From Sphingomonas sp. (GTDB lineage: Bacteria; Pseudomonadota; Alphaproteobacteria; Sphingomonadales; Sphingomonadaceae), in contig NZ_JAIXHL010000003.1 in the NCBI RefSeq assembly GCF_030145815.1, positions 124,001 to 188,000 on the forward strand: a DNA stretch of 64,000 nt, given 5' to 3'. The notes beneath the pieces are model-generated. The model saw only the letters and a list, made by a program, of their open reading frames with translations. It was not told the DNA's origin and searched no databases. The position numbers were made by a program, and so were the translations under genes. Positions 9,921-17,902 of the stretch are shown here, piece after piece; position 1 is the first letter of the stretch, and every line of letters starts with the position of its first letter.

Positions 9921-10511
9921 TTAGCCCTCGGCCTGCTCCTCGGTCGCCTCGACGGCAATCTCGCCGGGTTCGGCGTTGGGGTCGTAGTCCTCGGTGAAGC
10001 CGGCTTCGTCCTTTTCGAACATCGCCTCCATCACGTTGACGCCCTGTGCCTGCATCTCGGCCTCTTCCGGCGAGCGGGCGACGTTGACCTTGACGGTCAC
10101 GACAACCTCGGCGTGCAGCGCGACGCGCACTTCGTACAGGCCGATCGCCTTGATCGGCTTGTCGAGCACGACCTGCGCCTTGGTGACCTTGTGGCCATCG
10201 GCGTTGAGCGATTCGACGATGTCGCGCACCGCAACCGAGCCATAGAGCTGGCCAGTGTTCGACGCCTGACGGATCAGGGTGACCGAAACGCCCTCAAGGC
10301 CCTTCGATTCCTTCTCGGCTTCGGTGCGCTTGGCGGCGTTCTCGGCGACGATGCGCTCGCGGTTCGCCTCGAACACCTTGCGGTTGGCTTCGTTGGCGCG
10401 CAGCGCCTTCTTGTTCGGGAGCAGGTAGTTACGGGCAAAGCCGTCCTTTACCTTCACCACGTCGCCGATATGGCCGAGCTTCTCGACGCGCTCGAGCAGA
10501 ATGATTTCCAT
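9921..10511 (-). CDS. rplI: 50S ribosomal protein L9
   Basis: L9 of 196 residues. The N-terminal domain starts MEIILLERVEKLGHIGDVVK and contains GFARNYLLPNKKALRA, the L9 signature that binds 23S rRNA. A long charged connecting helix (residues about 42-75) and the C-terminal domain follow. An acidic extension of about 45 residues (FTEDYDPNAEPGEIAVEATE) makes it longer than the 149-residue E. coli protein, as is usual in sphingomonads. Last gene of rpsF-rpsR-rplI. Confidence 0.98.
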   Translation of the reverse strand: MEIILLERVEKLGHIGDVVKVKDGFARNYLLPNKKALRANEANRKVFEANRERIVAENAAKRTEAEKESKGLEGVSVTLIRQASNTGQLYGSVAVRDIVESLNADGHKVTKAQVVLDKPIKAIGLYEVRVALHAEVVVTVKVNVARSPEEAEMQAQGVNVMEAMFEKDEAGFTEDYDPNAEPGEIAVEATEEQAEG

Positions 10512-10523
10512 GAGCTGCGCTCC

Positions 10524-10748
10524 TTACTTCACGATGAAGGGCAGAAGGCCCAGGTGGCGCGCACGCTTGATGGCGATCGCCAGCTCACGCTGCTTCTTCG
10601 CGCTCACCGAGGTGATGCGCGAGGGGACGATCTTGCCACGCTCCGAAACGAAGCCCTGCAGCAGGCGGACGTCCTTATAGTCGATCCGGGGCGCGTCCTT
10701 CGCGGAGAAGGGGCAGCTCTTGCGGCGGCGGAAAAAGGGTCGTGCCAT
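10524..10748 (-). CDS. rpsR: 30S ribosomal protein S18
   Basis: S18 of 74 residues, which binds S6 on the platform of the small subunit. The core [20 protein letters not shown] and the closing [20 protein letters not shown] are the family signature. It lies 3 bp after rpsF and 12 bp before rplI, as in the conserved ribosomal operon. Confidence 0.98.
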   Translation of the reverse strand: MARPFFRRRKSCPFSAKDAPRIDYKDVRLLQGFVSERGKIVPSRITSVSAKKQRELAIAIKRARHLGLLPFIVK

Positions 10749-10751
10749 GTC

Positions 10752-11129
10752 TTATTCTCCCCGGCCTTCGTCACCATCGCGGTCGCGACGGCCGCGGCGC
10801 TCGCGGTCACCCTTACGCATCATCACGGTCGGACCTTCTTCAAGCGCGTCCACGCGGACGGTCATGTAGCGGATCACGTCTTCGTTGATCTGCGTCTGGC
10901 GCTCGAGCTCGGCGACGACACCGGCGGGGGCGTCGATTTCGAGCATCACGTAATGCGCCTTGCGGTTCTTCGCGATCTTGTAGGCGAGGCTGCGAAGACC
11001 CCAGGTCTCGGTCTTGACGACCTTGCCCTGATTATCCTCGACGATCTTGGTGGCGGTTTCCGCCAGTGCGTCCACCTGCGCCTGTGCCAGATCCTGGCGC
11101 GCAAGGAACACATGCTCGTACAGAGCCAT
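10752..11129 (-). CDS. rpsF: 30S ribosomal protein S6
   Basis: S6 of 125 residues. It starts [20 protein letters not shown], and the [20 protein letters not shown] and [11 protein letters not shown] stretches form the ferredoxin-like RNA-binding fold. The basic C-terminal tail ([20 protein letters not shown]) is low-complexity. First gene of rpsF-rpsR-rplI. The S6:S18 complex represses its own leader in some bacteria, but I could not confirm that motif in the 80-nt leader here. Confidence 0.98.
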   Translation of the reverse strand: MALYEHVFLARQDLAQAQVDALAETATKIVEDNQGKVVKTETWGLRSLAYKIAKNRKAHYVMLEIDAPAGVVAELERQTQINEDVIRYMTVRVDALEEGPTVMMRKGDRERRGRRDRDGDEGRGE

Positions 11130-11209
11130 GCGTCTGTTCTCACTTGTTGGCCGATCGCTGACGCCGCCCCATGCGGTCGCCCCTCCGGCTGTCGTTCCAA
11201 AATACGAAA

Positions 11210-11232
11210 AGCGGCAAGCCGAAGCTGCCGCT
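11210..11232 (-). terminator. Hairpin with T-rich tail upstream of rpsF
   Basis: On the minus strand a 7-bp stem AGCGGCA/TGCCGCT with a 9-nt loop is followed by TTTTCGTATTTT. It lies between the secreted-protein gene at 11314 and rpsF. It may be a second terminator of that gene or an attenuator in the rpsF leader. Confidence 0.45.
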
Positions 11233-11271
11233 CAACGATGCGCCCTTACGCGCGCTATTGGGAAAAGGCAA

Positions 11272-11298
11272 GCGGCGAGGTGATGCACACCTCGCCGC
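11272..11298 (-). terminator. Intrinsic terminator of the RcnB-like gene
   Basis: On the minus strand an 11-bp stem GCGGCGAGGTG/CACCTCGCCGC with a 5-nt loop is followed by TTGCCTTTTCCC. It begins 15 bp after the stop codon of the gene at 11314. Confidence 0.7.
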
Positions 11299-11313
11299 CC
11301 GGAGGAAGCCTTT

Positions 11314-11679
11314 TTAGCGGATCATATTGCCAAAGATGGCGCCGATGATGCCGCTCGCGATGCTGACCATCACGATGTCATTGCCCGACTGGACGTAGCG
11401 ATAGCCGCGCGGCGGTGCCTTCAGGCCGCGATAGTGACGATAATCGACCTGGCGATAGTTGCGTGCCTGACGATAGTCGAACCGTTCGCCGCGCTTCCAG
11501 TTGGTGCGGTAACGCTGCGGCGCCTTCTTCACCGTCTTCTTGACCACGACCTTGCCGTTCGGCTTGTGCTTGACGACCGTGCGGGTCTGCTGCGCCGGGG
11601 CGGCAGCGGCGGGCGCTGCGGCGAGGATCGGGCTGACCGCGACCGATGCGGCGACGGCGGCGAGAACAAACTTCTTCAT
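11314..11679 (-). CDS. Secreted RcnB-family-like protein
   Basis: A 121-residue exported protein. A signal peptide occupies about residues 1-27 (MKKFVLAAVAASVAVSPILA then AAPAAAA). The mature part is very basic and rich in Arg, Tyr and Lys (YRTNWKRGERFDYRQARNYR, DYRHYRGLKAPPRGYRYVQS) and ends in the hydrophobic segment MVSIASGIIGAIFGNMI. The RxxxWxxGxRF and LxxPPxGYRYV patterns resemble the RcnB/DUF1419-type periplasmic family common in sphingomonads. ATG 11679 is preferred over the upstream start because GGAGA lies eight bases before it. A role in metal homeostasis is known only for E. coli RcnB and should not be assumed. Confidence 0.7.
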   Translation of the reverse strand: MKKFVLAAVAASVAVSPILAAAPAAAAPAQQTRTVVKHKPNGKVVVKKTVKKAPQRYRTNWKRGERFDYRQARNYRQVDYRHYRGLKAPPRGYRYVQSGNDIVMVSIASGIIGAIFGNMIR

Positions 11680-11867
11680 TTCCAGTCTCCTTGCGTTCAA
11701 GCCCGGTATCGGGCGACGAGATCAATCTGGGGGTCGCCTGTCGCAGGGGTTTCGCGGGAGTCCCGCAAAATGGTCGCCGTGTGTCGCAACCCGTTCAGCT
11801 TCGTTCATCTTGCGGGATCGGGCCGACGCGCATAGGGCGCGGGGCCTGATTTCTAGGAGCCAGAACA

Positions 11868-12803
11868 ATGCGAGCCTTCATCTTTCCGGGGCAGGGAAGC
11901 CAATCCGTCGGCATGGGGCTGGCGCTGAGCCAGGCCAGCGCCGCGGCGCGCGAGGTGTTTCAGGAAGTGGACGATGCGCTCGGCCAGAAGCTGTTCAAGC
12001 TGATGACCGAGGGGCCTGAGGGCGACCTGTTGCTCACCGAGAATGCCCAGCCGGCGATCATGGCGCACGCCATCGCGGTGCTGCGCGTGCTGGAGAAGGA
12101 AGGCGGCGTGCGGCTGGCGGACAAGGCCGATTTCGTCGCGGGCCATTCACTCGGCGAATATACCGCGCTGTGTGCGGCGGGCGCGCTGGACCTGTCGACG
12201 ACCGCAAAGCTGCTCAAGCTGCGCGGACGGGCGATGCAGGCGGCGGTGCCGGTGGGCGAGGGCGCGATGGCGGCGCTGCTGGGTGCCGATCTGGTCAAGG
12301 CGCAGGCGATTGCCGATGCGGCGGCCGAGGGTGAGGTTTGCACCGTCGCCAATGATAACGACCCGTCACAGGTGGTGATCTCGGGCGCCAAGGGCGCGAT
12401 CGACCGTGCCGTGGCCATCGCCAAGGATCATGGCGCGAAGCGCGCGGTGCTGTTGCCCGTCTCGGCGCCGTTCCACTGCCCGATGATGCAGCCCGCTGCG
12501 GATGCGATGGCAAAGGCCCTGGCCGATGTCGCGATCCGCGCGCCGCTGGTGCCGGTCTACGCCAATGTCACCGCTGCGCCAGTAAGCGACCCCGACACGA
12601 TCCGGGGGCTGCTGGTCGATCAGGTGACCGGCATGGTGCGGTGGCGCGAGTCGGTGTCGGCGATGTTCGACGCCGGCGTGCATGATTATGTCGAGCTGGG
12701 CGGCAAGGTGCTGGGCCCAATGGTCAAGCGGATCGCGCCGGATGCGACGGTGACCTGCGTGGTGACGATGGATGATATCGAGGCACTGGAGAAGGTGCTT
12801 TGA
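11868..12803 (+). CDS. fabD: Malonyl-CoA:ACP S-malonyltransferase
   Basis: FabD of 311 residues transfers malonyl groups from CoA to acyl carrier protein for fatty-acid elongation. It starts MRAFIFPGQGSQSVGMG. The nucleophile elbow is GHSLGEY (Ser about residue 92), the catalytic His is in PVSAPFHCPMM and the oxyanion Gln in FPGQGSQ. A ribosome site (TAGGAG) precedes ATG. It opens the fab cluster, although a GxxExxY gene interrupts fabD-fabG. Confidence 0.97.
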   Translation: MRAFIFPGQGSQSVGMGLALSQASAAAREVFQEVDDALGQKLFKLMTEGPEGDLLLTENAQPAIMAHAIAVLRVLEKEGGVRLADKADFVAGHSLGEYTALCAAGALDLSTTAKLLKLRGRAMQAAVPVGEGAMAALLGADLVKAQAIADAAAEGEVCTVANDNDPSQVVISGAKGAIDRAVAIAKDHGAKRAVLLPVSAPFHCPMMQPAADAMAKALADVAIRAPLVPVYANVTAAPVSDPDTIRGLLVDQVTGMVRWRESVSAMFDAGVHDYVELGGKVLGPMVKRIAPDATVTCVVTMDDIEALEKVL

Positions 12804-12814
12804 TCGGGTAGAAG

Positions 12815-13294
12815 ATGGTTTGTTCGCGCAGAGGCGCGGAGAACGCAGAGGGCGCAGTGAAAGATATCGACACGGTTTCCGGTGATGTTCTGGATGTTGC
12901 GTTGCGCGTGCATCGAGAACTTGGACCCGGGTTACTGGAGTCGGTGTATGAAGGGGTACTCGCCGGTAAACTTTCAGCTCTGGGTTATCCGGTAGCTCGA
13001 CAGTTGCCAGTATCAGTGGAGTTTGAAGGCGAGCACTATGATTGCGCGTTTCGCGTCGATCTTCTTGTCGACCACCGGCTGGTGGTTGAAATCAAGTCCA
13101 TCGAGCGACTGGCGCCCGTCCACGCAAAGCAATTGCTGACGTATCTGAGATTATTGAAGCAGCCCGTGGGGCTGCTGGTAAATTTTGGTGGCGAAACACT
13201 TAAGGGCCATGTCCGACGGCTGGTGAACAATCATACGTCCACCGCGACCTCTGCGTCCTCCGCGCCTCTGCGCGAATATAAAACAGGAGAATGA
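12815..13294 (+). CDS. GxxExxY protein (small nuclease-fold-like protein)
   Basis: A 159-residue protein with the name-giving motif GPGLLESVYE near residue 41, then DLLVDHRLVVEIKSIERLAP resembling the D-ExK core of a restriction-endonuclease-like fold, and AKQLLTYLRL. The biochemical role of the family is not known to me. The first codons lie inside the left inverted repeat; GTG at 12857, just outside it, is an alternative start giving VKDIDTVSGDVLDVALRVHR. The last 45 bases lie in or beyond the right repeat, so the gene and its repeats form one unit. It is wedged between fabD and fabG. Confidence 0.85.
   Translation: MVCSRRGAENAEGAVKDIDTVSGDVLDVALRVHRELGPGLLESVYEGVLAGKLSALGYPVARQLPVSVEFEGEHYDCAFRVDLLVDHRLVVEIKSIERLAPVHAKQLLTYLRLLKQPVGLLVNFGGETLKGHVRRLVNNHTSTATSASSAPLREYKTGE
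12823..13276. mobile_element. Candidate mobile unit: GxxExxY gene with 29-bp terminal inverted repeats
   Basis: The left end (12823-12851) begins TTCGCGCAGAGGCGCGGAG. The right end (13248-13276) is its inverted copy with one mismatch in 29 positions. The 454-bp unit carries only the GxxExxY gene and no transposase, so any mobility would need help in trans. I saw no convincing target-site duplication. Confidence 0.6.
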
Positions 13295-14034
13295 AATTGT
13301 TCGACCTTACAGGCATGACCGCGCTGGTGACTGGCGCATCAGGTGGGATCGGTTCGGCGATCGCCAAGGCGCTGGCGGCGCAGGGGGCGCGGTTGGCGGT
13401 TTCGGGGTCCAATGCCGAGAAGCTGGAGGCATTTCGTGCCGAGCTGGGTGGGGACCATGTCGCGCTGGCGTGCAATCTGAGCGACGCCGCAGCGGTGGAC
13501 GCGCTGGTGCCGTCGGCGGTCGAGGCGCTGGGGAAGCTCGACATCCTCGTCAACAATGCCGGCGTCACGCGCGACAACCTCGCCATGCGGATGAAGGACG
13601 AGGAATGGGATCAGGTGATCCGCGTCAACCTGGAGGCCGCGTTCCGCCTGATGCGCGCTGCGGCCAAGCCGATGATGAAGGCGCGATTCGGCCGGATGAT
13701 CTCGATCACCTCGGTCGTCGGCGCGACCGGCAATCCGGGGCAGGCCAATTATGCCGCGTCCAAGGCCGGGCTGGTCGGCATGTCCAAGGCGCTGGCGCAG
13801 GAACTGGCGAGCCGCAACATCACCGTGAACTGCGTCGCGCCGGGCTTCATCCGCTCGGCAATGACAGACGTGCTGCCCGAAGCGCAGAAGACCGCGTTGC
13901 TCACCAAGATCCCCGCAGGCGATCTGGGCAGCGGCGAAGACATCGGTGCGGCAGTCGTCTATCTGGCGTCGAAGGAAGCGGGCTATGTCACTGGCCAGAC
14001 GCTGCACGTGAATGGCGGGATGGCGATGCTGTAA
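13291..14034 (+). CDS. fabG: 3-oxoacyl-ACP reductase
   Basis: An NADPH-dependent short-chain dehydrogenase of 247 residues that reduces 3-oxoacyl-ACP in fatty-acid synthesis. Visible motifs are the Rossmann TGASGGIGSA, NNAGVT, the catalytic Ser of ISITSVVG, and YAASKAG (Tyr and Lys). The ribosome site AGGAG is only one base from ATG 13291 but seven from TTG 13297, and FabG proteins of this group often start MFDLTG, so TTG 13297 may be the true start. The right repeat of the GxxExxY unit ends 8 bp before the ribosome site. Confidence 0.96.
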   Translation: MKLFDLTGMTALVTGASGGIGSAIAKALAAQGARLAVSGSNAEKLEAFRAELGGDHVALACNLSDAAAVDALVPSAVEALGKLDILVNNAGVTRDNLAMRMKDEEWDQVIRVNLEAAFRLMRAAAKPMMKARFGRMISITSVVGATGNPGQANYAASKAGLVGMSKALAQELASRNITVNCVAPGFIRSAMTDVLPEAQKTALLTKIPAGDLGSGEDIGAAVVYLASKEAGYVTGQTLHVNGGMAML

Positions 14035-14065
14035 GCACCGGAATAACCGGGGAAGGGGAATAATC

Positions 14066-14635
14066 ATGTCGCTTTTGTTGATCAGCGCAGCCCTGTTTGC
14101 GGGCAGCGTGCAGGAAGAGGAAGCACGTCGACCGCGCGACCAGACGCCGATCGCGTGCCCGTATCGCACGCTGCCGCGCACGATTGATCGCGATGCGCTG
14201 GCGAGCCTTGCCCGGTCGGGGTTCGAGCCGAAGACTGCCGCAGAGAAGCGCGCGTCGCAAATGGTGGGGGAGCGACTCGCCGCGTGTCAGGTCAGCAATG
14301 GCTGGGGCGAGCGCAGCCGTCAGGCGGCCTATCGCTATCTCACCGGACGGGTGCTGCTGTCGAATGCGCGCTACCAGTTGCGAAGCCATGAAGTGACCAC
14401 CGCGCAGATCGAGGCTGCACATGCCGCGCTGACGCCCGAGGCGCAGCAGGCTGTTGCGCGTGGATCGATTGCGGGTGCGGACATGACCGTCGCGTGGAAC
14501 GCACTGGTCGCGGGCGGGGCCAAGCTCGACGCGGTGCCCGCCGACCAGCGCGGCGCAATCGCCGGGCTGATCCTGCAGGGATTGGCCGGCGTGTCGATTA
14601 TGGCCGAAGCCGAAGCGGCGTATCGCACACGCTGA
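14066..14635 (+). CDS. Hypothetical protein with a possible signal peptide
   Basis: A 189-residue protein. The first 14 residues ([14 protein letters not shown]) are hydrophobic and could be a short signal peptide, followed by a charged stretch [10 protein letters not shown]. The body is helix-forming with two Cys (IACPYRT and AACQVSNG). No known domain is recognised. A GGAAGGGG ribosome site precedes ATG. It lies 31 bp after fabG and before acpP on the same strand, so it is probably cotranscribed with the fab genes. A link to lipid metabolism is only positional. Confidence 0.6.
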   Translation: MSLLLISAALFAGSVQEEEARRPRDQTPIACPYRTLPRTIDRDALASLARSGFEPKTAAEKRASQMVGERLAACQVSNGWGERSRQAAYRYLTGRVLLSNARYQLRSHEVTTAQIEAAHAALTPEAQQAVARGSIAGADMTVAWNALVAGGAKLDAVPADQRGAIAGLILQGLAGVSIMAEAEAAYRTR

Positions 14636-14738
14636 ACCGCGTTCACTCCGCCCGGCCCCCCTTGCGCGGGCGCGGGCGGCGTTCTACGTGCGTTCAGGAT
14701 TCGATTTTCAACGACCTCATCAAGAAGGAACAGGGTAC

Positions 14739-14975
14739 ATGAGCGAGACCGCCGATCGCGTGAAAAAGATCGTCGTCGAGCATCTCGGCGTCGAAGCCGA
14801 GAAGGTCACCGAAGACGCGAGCTTCATCGACGACCTGGGCGCGGACAGCCTCGACATCGTCGAGCTCGTCATGGCGTTCGAAGAAGAATTCGGCGTCGAG
14901 ATCCCCGATGATGCCGCCGAGAAGATCACGACCGTCAAGGACGCGATCACCTATATCGACGAGAATCAGGGCTAA
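14739..14975 (+). CDS. acpP: Acyl carrier protein
   Basis: A 78-residue acidic protein that carries acyl chains on phosphopantetheine. The attachment Ser is in [20 protein letters not shown] (DSL motif, about residue 38). The start [18 protein letters not shown] is chosen because GAAGGA lies a few bases upstream and the length is normal; the frame is open 17 codons further. A strong terminator follows, so it can be made at higher levels than fabF. Confidence 0.98.
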   Translation: MSETADRVKKIVVEHLGVEAEKVTEDASFIDDLGADSLDIVELVMAFEEEFGVEIPDDAAEKITTVKDAITYIDENQG

Positions 14976-15018
14976 TTCGGGTTTCCCGGATGGCCGCCCA
15001 CTTGGGCAGGATTTGACG

Positions 15019-15055
15019 AACGGCTCCCGGTCCCGGAAAGGGGTGGGGAGCCGTT
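15019..15055 (+). terminator. Intrinsic terminator between acpP and fabF
   Basis: A 10-bp stem AACGGCTCCC/GGGAGCCGTT is followed by TTGTTTTG. It lies 43 bp after the acpP stop and 33 bp before fabF. It should lower read-through into fabF and mltG relative to acpP. Confidence 0.75.
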
Positions 15056-15088
15056 TTGTTTTGTAGCGATCAACACCGGAGAGTAACT

Positions 15089-16348
15089 ATGCGCCGCGTC
15101 GTCGTCACCGGCCTCGGCCTTGTCACCCCGCTGGGCGGGGATGTCGAAACCAGCTGGAAAAACATCCTCGCCGCCAAGTCCGGCGCGGGGACGATCACGC
15201 GGTTCGACGCGACCGACTTCCAGAGCAACTATGCCTGTGAGGTAAAGCCGGCCGACCATGAATATGGGTTCGACCCGGCCAAGCGCGTCGATCACAAGAT
15301 CCAGCGCCAGGTCGATCCGTTCATCGTTTACGGCATCGATGCCGCCGGTCAGGCGATCGAGGATGCCGGCCTGCTCGATATGAGCGAGGAAGAGCGGTTC
15401 CGCGCGGGCTGTTCGATCGGGTCGGGCATCGGCGGCCTGCCGGGTATCGAGAGCGAATCGCTGGTGCTGGCGGAGAAGGGGCCGAAGCGGGTTTCGCCGC
15501 ACTTCGTGCATGGCCGCCTGATCAACCTGATCTCGGGCCAGGTGTCGATCAAATACGGCCTGATGGGGCCGAACCATGCGGTGGTCACGGCGTGCTCGAC
15601 TGGCGCGCATTCGATTGGCGACGCCGCACGGATGATCGCGATGGATGATGCCGATGTCATGCTGGCGGGCGGTGCGGAGAGCACGATCTGTCCGATCGGC
15701 ATCGCCGGTTTTGGTCAGGCGCGCGCGCTGTCGACGGGCTTTCGCGACGAACCGTGGCGGGCGAGCCGCCCGTGGGATCAGGGCCGCGACGGCTTTGTCA
15801 TGGGCGAGGGTGCGGGCGTCGTGGTGCTCGAGGAATATGAGCGGGCCAAGGCGCGCGGCGCGAAAATCTATGCCGAAGTGATCGGCTATGGCCTGTCGGG
15901 CGACGCCTATCATGTCACCGCGCCGCACCCCGAAGGGTCGGGCGCGTTCCGCTCGATGCAGATGGCGATGAAGAAGTCGGGCCTGGCGCTGTCGGATATC
16001 GACTATATCAACGCGCACGGCACCTCGACCCCACTGGGCGACGAGCTCGAGCTTGGCGGCGTGCGGCGGCTGTTCGGCGACGCGATCGGCGACCTGTCGA
16101 TGAGCTCGACCAAGTCGGCGATCGGCCATCTGCTGGGCGGCGCGGGTGCGGTGGAGAGCATCTTCTGCATCCTCGCGATGCGCGACGGCATCGTGCCGCC
16201 GACGCTGAACCTGGATAACCCCAGCGAGAATTGCGCGGGCGTCGATCTGGTCCCGCACCAGGCCAAGGAGCGCAAGGTGCGCGCGGTGCTGAACAACTCG
16301 TTCGGCTTTGGCGGTACCAATGCGTCGCTGGTGATGAAGGCGGTCTGA
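15089..16348 (+). CDS. fabF: 3-oxoacyl-ACP synthase II
   Basis: The condensing enzyme (419 residues) that extends acyl-ACP with malonyl-ACP. The thiolase fold shows the nucleophile in VTACSTGAHSIGDAA (Cys about residue 169), the catalytic His residues in HGTSTPLGD and KSAIGHLLGGAGAV, and NNSFGFGGTN at the end. ATG 15089 is chosen because MRRVVVTGLGLVTPLGG is the family start and GGAGAG precedes it. Confidence 0.97.
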   Translation: MRRVVVTGLGLVTPLGGDVETSWKNILAAKSGAGTITRFDATDFQSNYACEVKPADHEYGFDPAKRVDHKIQRQVDPFIVYGIDAAGQAIEDAGLLDMSEEERFRAGCSIGSGIGGLPGIESESLVLAEKGPKRVSPHFVHGRLINLISGQVSIKYGLMGPNHAVVTACSTGAHSIGDAARMIAMDDADVMLAGGAESTICPIGIAGFGQARALSTGFRDEPWRASRPWDQGRDGFVMGEGAGVVVLEEYERAKARGAKIYAEVIGYGLSGDAYHVTAPHPEGSGAFRSMQMAMKKSGLALSDIDYINAHGTSTPLGDELELGGVRRLFGDAIGDLSMSSTKSAIGHLLGGAGAVESIFCILAMRDGIVPPTLNLDNPSENCAGVDLVPHQAKERKVRAVLNNSFGFGGTNASLVMKAV

Positions 16349-16370
16349 TCCACGGGTTCGGGAGGCGTTG

Positions 16371-17339
16371 GTGCGCAAGTTCGGCTGTTTCGGCGTCCTC
16401 CTGATCCTCGCGCTGGTCGCTGCTGCCTTCTGGGCGGCGCAGCTGTGGGGCGGGGCCGGACCGGGGACGCGCAACACGACGCTGACCGTGGCGCAGGGAT
16501 CGACCCTGACCACCGCCGCGCGCGAGCTGGAGAAGCAGGGCGCGATCCGCGATGCGGACCTGTTCCTGTGGATGGCGCGGGTGTTCGGCGACGACACGCC
16601 GATTCAGGCGGGCGAATATCGCGTGCCGGCCAAGATCAGCCAGTCCGACCTGCTCAAGATGCTGCAGGGCGGGCGCACGCTCCAGCGCTTCGTGATGATC
16701 CCGGAGGGGATGCCGTCGATCATGGTCCATGAGCGGCTGATGGCGGCCGAGCAGTTGCAGGGCGAGGTCGAAGTGCCGGCGGAGGGGAGCATCCTGCCCG
16801 ACAGCTATGCCTATAATCGCGGCGATACGCGGCAGCAGGTGCTGGATCGCATGCAGAGCGCGATGGACAAATATCTCGCCGAGGCATGGGCGCGCCGCAA
16901 GCCGAACATCGCGGTCAGCACGCCGCAGGAGGCGCTGACCCTCGCCGCGATCGTCGAGAAGGAAACGAGCAAGCCCGAAGAGCGGCGGATGGTCGCGGGC
17001 GTCTATTCCAACCGGCTCAAGCGCGGAATGCCGCTGCAGGCCGATCCGACGATCATCTACCCGGTGACCAAGGGCAAGCCGCTCGGTCGGCGCATCCTGC
17101 GCTCGGAGCGTGACGCGAAGAATGACTATAACACCTATACGATGCGGGGCCTGCCGATTGGACCGATCGCCAATCCGGGCCGCGCGAGCATCGACGCGGT
17201 GCTGAACCCGGAGACGACCAACGCGCTGTACTTCGTCGCGGATGGCACCGGCGGGCACATCTTCGCCGACACGCTGGAGCAGCACAACGCGAACGTGCAG
17301 AAATGGTATGCCCTGCGGCGAGCTCGGGGGGAGATGTGA
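16371..17339 (+). CDS. mltG: Endolytic transglycosylase MltG
   Basis: MltG cuts nascent glycan strands at the outer face of the inner membrane and probably sets their length. One N-terminal membrane anchor (residues about 5-25) is followed by a LysM-like region (TLTVAQGSTLTTAARELEKQ) and the YceG catalytic domain, with the essential Glu in LAAIVEKETSKPEER and ANPGRASIDAVLNP near the end. GTG 16371 is preferred to TTG 16368 because GGAGG then lies five bases upstream. It follows fabF by 22 bp, an arrangement common in Proteobacteria. Confidence 0.95.
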   Translation: MRKFGCFGVLLILALVAAAFWAAQLWGGAGPGTRNTTLTVAQGSTLTTAARELEKQGAIRDADLFLWMARVFGDDTPIQAGEYRVPAKISQSDLLKMLQGGRTLQRFVMIPEGMPSIMVHERLMAAEQLQGEVEVPAEGSILPDSYAYNRGDTRQQVLDRMQSAMDKYLAEAWARRKPNIAVSTPQEALTLAAIVEKETSKPEERRMVAGVYSNRLKRGMPLQADPTIIYPVTKGKPLGRRILRSERDAKNDYNTYTMRGLPIGPIANPGRASIDAVLNPETTNALYFVADGTGGHIFADTLEQHNANVQKWYALRRARGEM

Positions 17340-17818
17340 AGCTCGGTCACATCTTGCCTCCAGCCATAGTGGTCGCAGGAATCTTGACCGCGTCTTGGAC
17401 CCACTACGCACCGCAACCGCCTCGTTCATTGCGATTTATTGAGACGCCCGGTCAATTGCCGGGTTGGACATTCCGCCGACTGGAATCAGAGCAGCGACTG
17501 ACACTAAGTTACAAGTCTCCGGGCGGCGACGTCGAATTTATCGGAATGTGTCACGGAAATCCGATATTTCTATTTCTGAAGTATCCAGACCATTCAGGCG
17601 CACTTTCCAGCACTATCGACGGTGCCCGATTTGGCCTTTTGCGCCTTGAGGAAGGAGGTCTGTTATACGAAGACCTTCGCATCGAGGAAAAATTGGTCGA
17701 GGCACGGGATAGTATTAGCCTCACGATCGGGGATTGGCAGCGCAGCTTCTCGGCAACACCGGATATAGGCATATTCGTTACCGAATGCCGCAAGATCGGC
17801 GCGGCGGGCACGTTGTAA
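17336..17818 (+). CDS. Hypothetical protein, lower-GC gene
   Basis: A 160-residue protein starting at GTG 17336, which overlaps the mltG stop (GTGA). An N-terminal hydrophobic segment (LGHILPPAIVVAGILTASWT) suggests a signal peptide or anchor, followed by a beta-rich domain (LPGWTFRRLESEQRLTLSYK, GDVEFIGMCHGNPIFLFLKY). The bases are visibly more AT-rich than in the neighbours (for example TATTTCTATTTCTGAAGTAT), which hints at recent acquisition. Family not recognised. Confidence 0.6.
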   Translation: MKLGHILPPAIVVAGILTASWTHYAPQPPRSLRFIETPGQLPGWTFRRLESEQRLTLSYKSPGGDVEFIGMCHGNPIFLFLKYPDHSGALSSTIDGARFGLLRLEEGGLLYEDLRIEEKLVEARDSISLTIGDWQRSFSATPDIGIFVTECRKIGAAGTL

Positions 17819-17902
17819 GCCGCGGTTATCGCGTCGATGCCGACGTCATTGCAAAGTGCGACGCTTATGTTGGCCGGGCGCGTTTTCGCCGCCCGGCCGT
17901 GA

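Noticed and set aside
11130-11209. S6:S18-binding autoregulatory motif in the rpsF leader
   Set aside because: I could not find the conserved loop and stem with confidence by eye, so it is not reported as a feature.
9792-11348. A long open frame (518 codons) opposite the ribosomal protein operon
   Set aside because: It is the antisense shadow of rpsF, rpsR and rplI, whose proteins are unmistakable. High GC gives long non-coding frames. The same applies to long frames at 19682-21517, 46396-48300, 35378-37432, 54954-56780 and 62299-63834.
17872-17898. Terminator of the Entner-Doudoroff operon
   Set aside because: A good GC-rich hairpin exists but no T run follows on the minus strand, so it is mentioned only in the eda entry.
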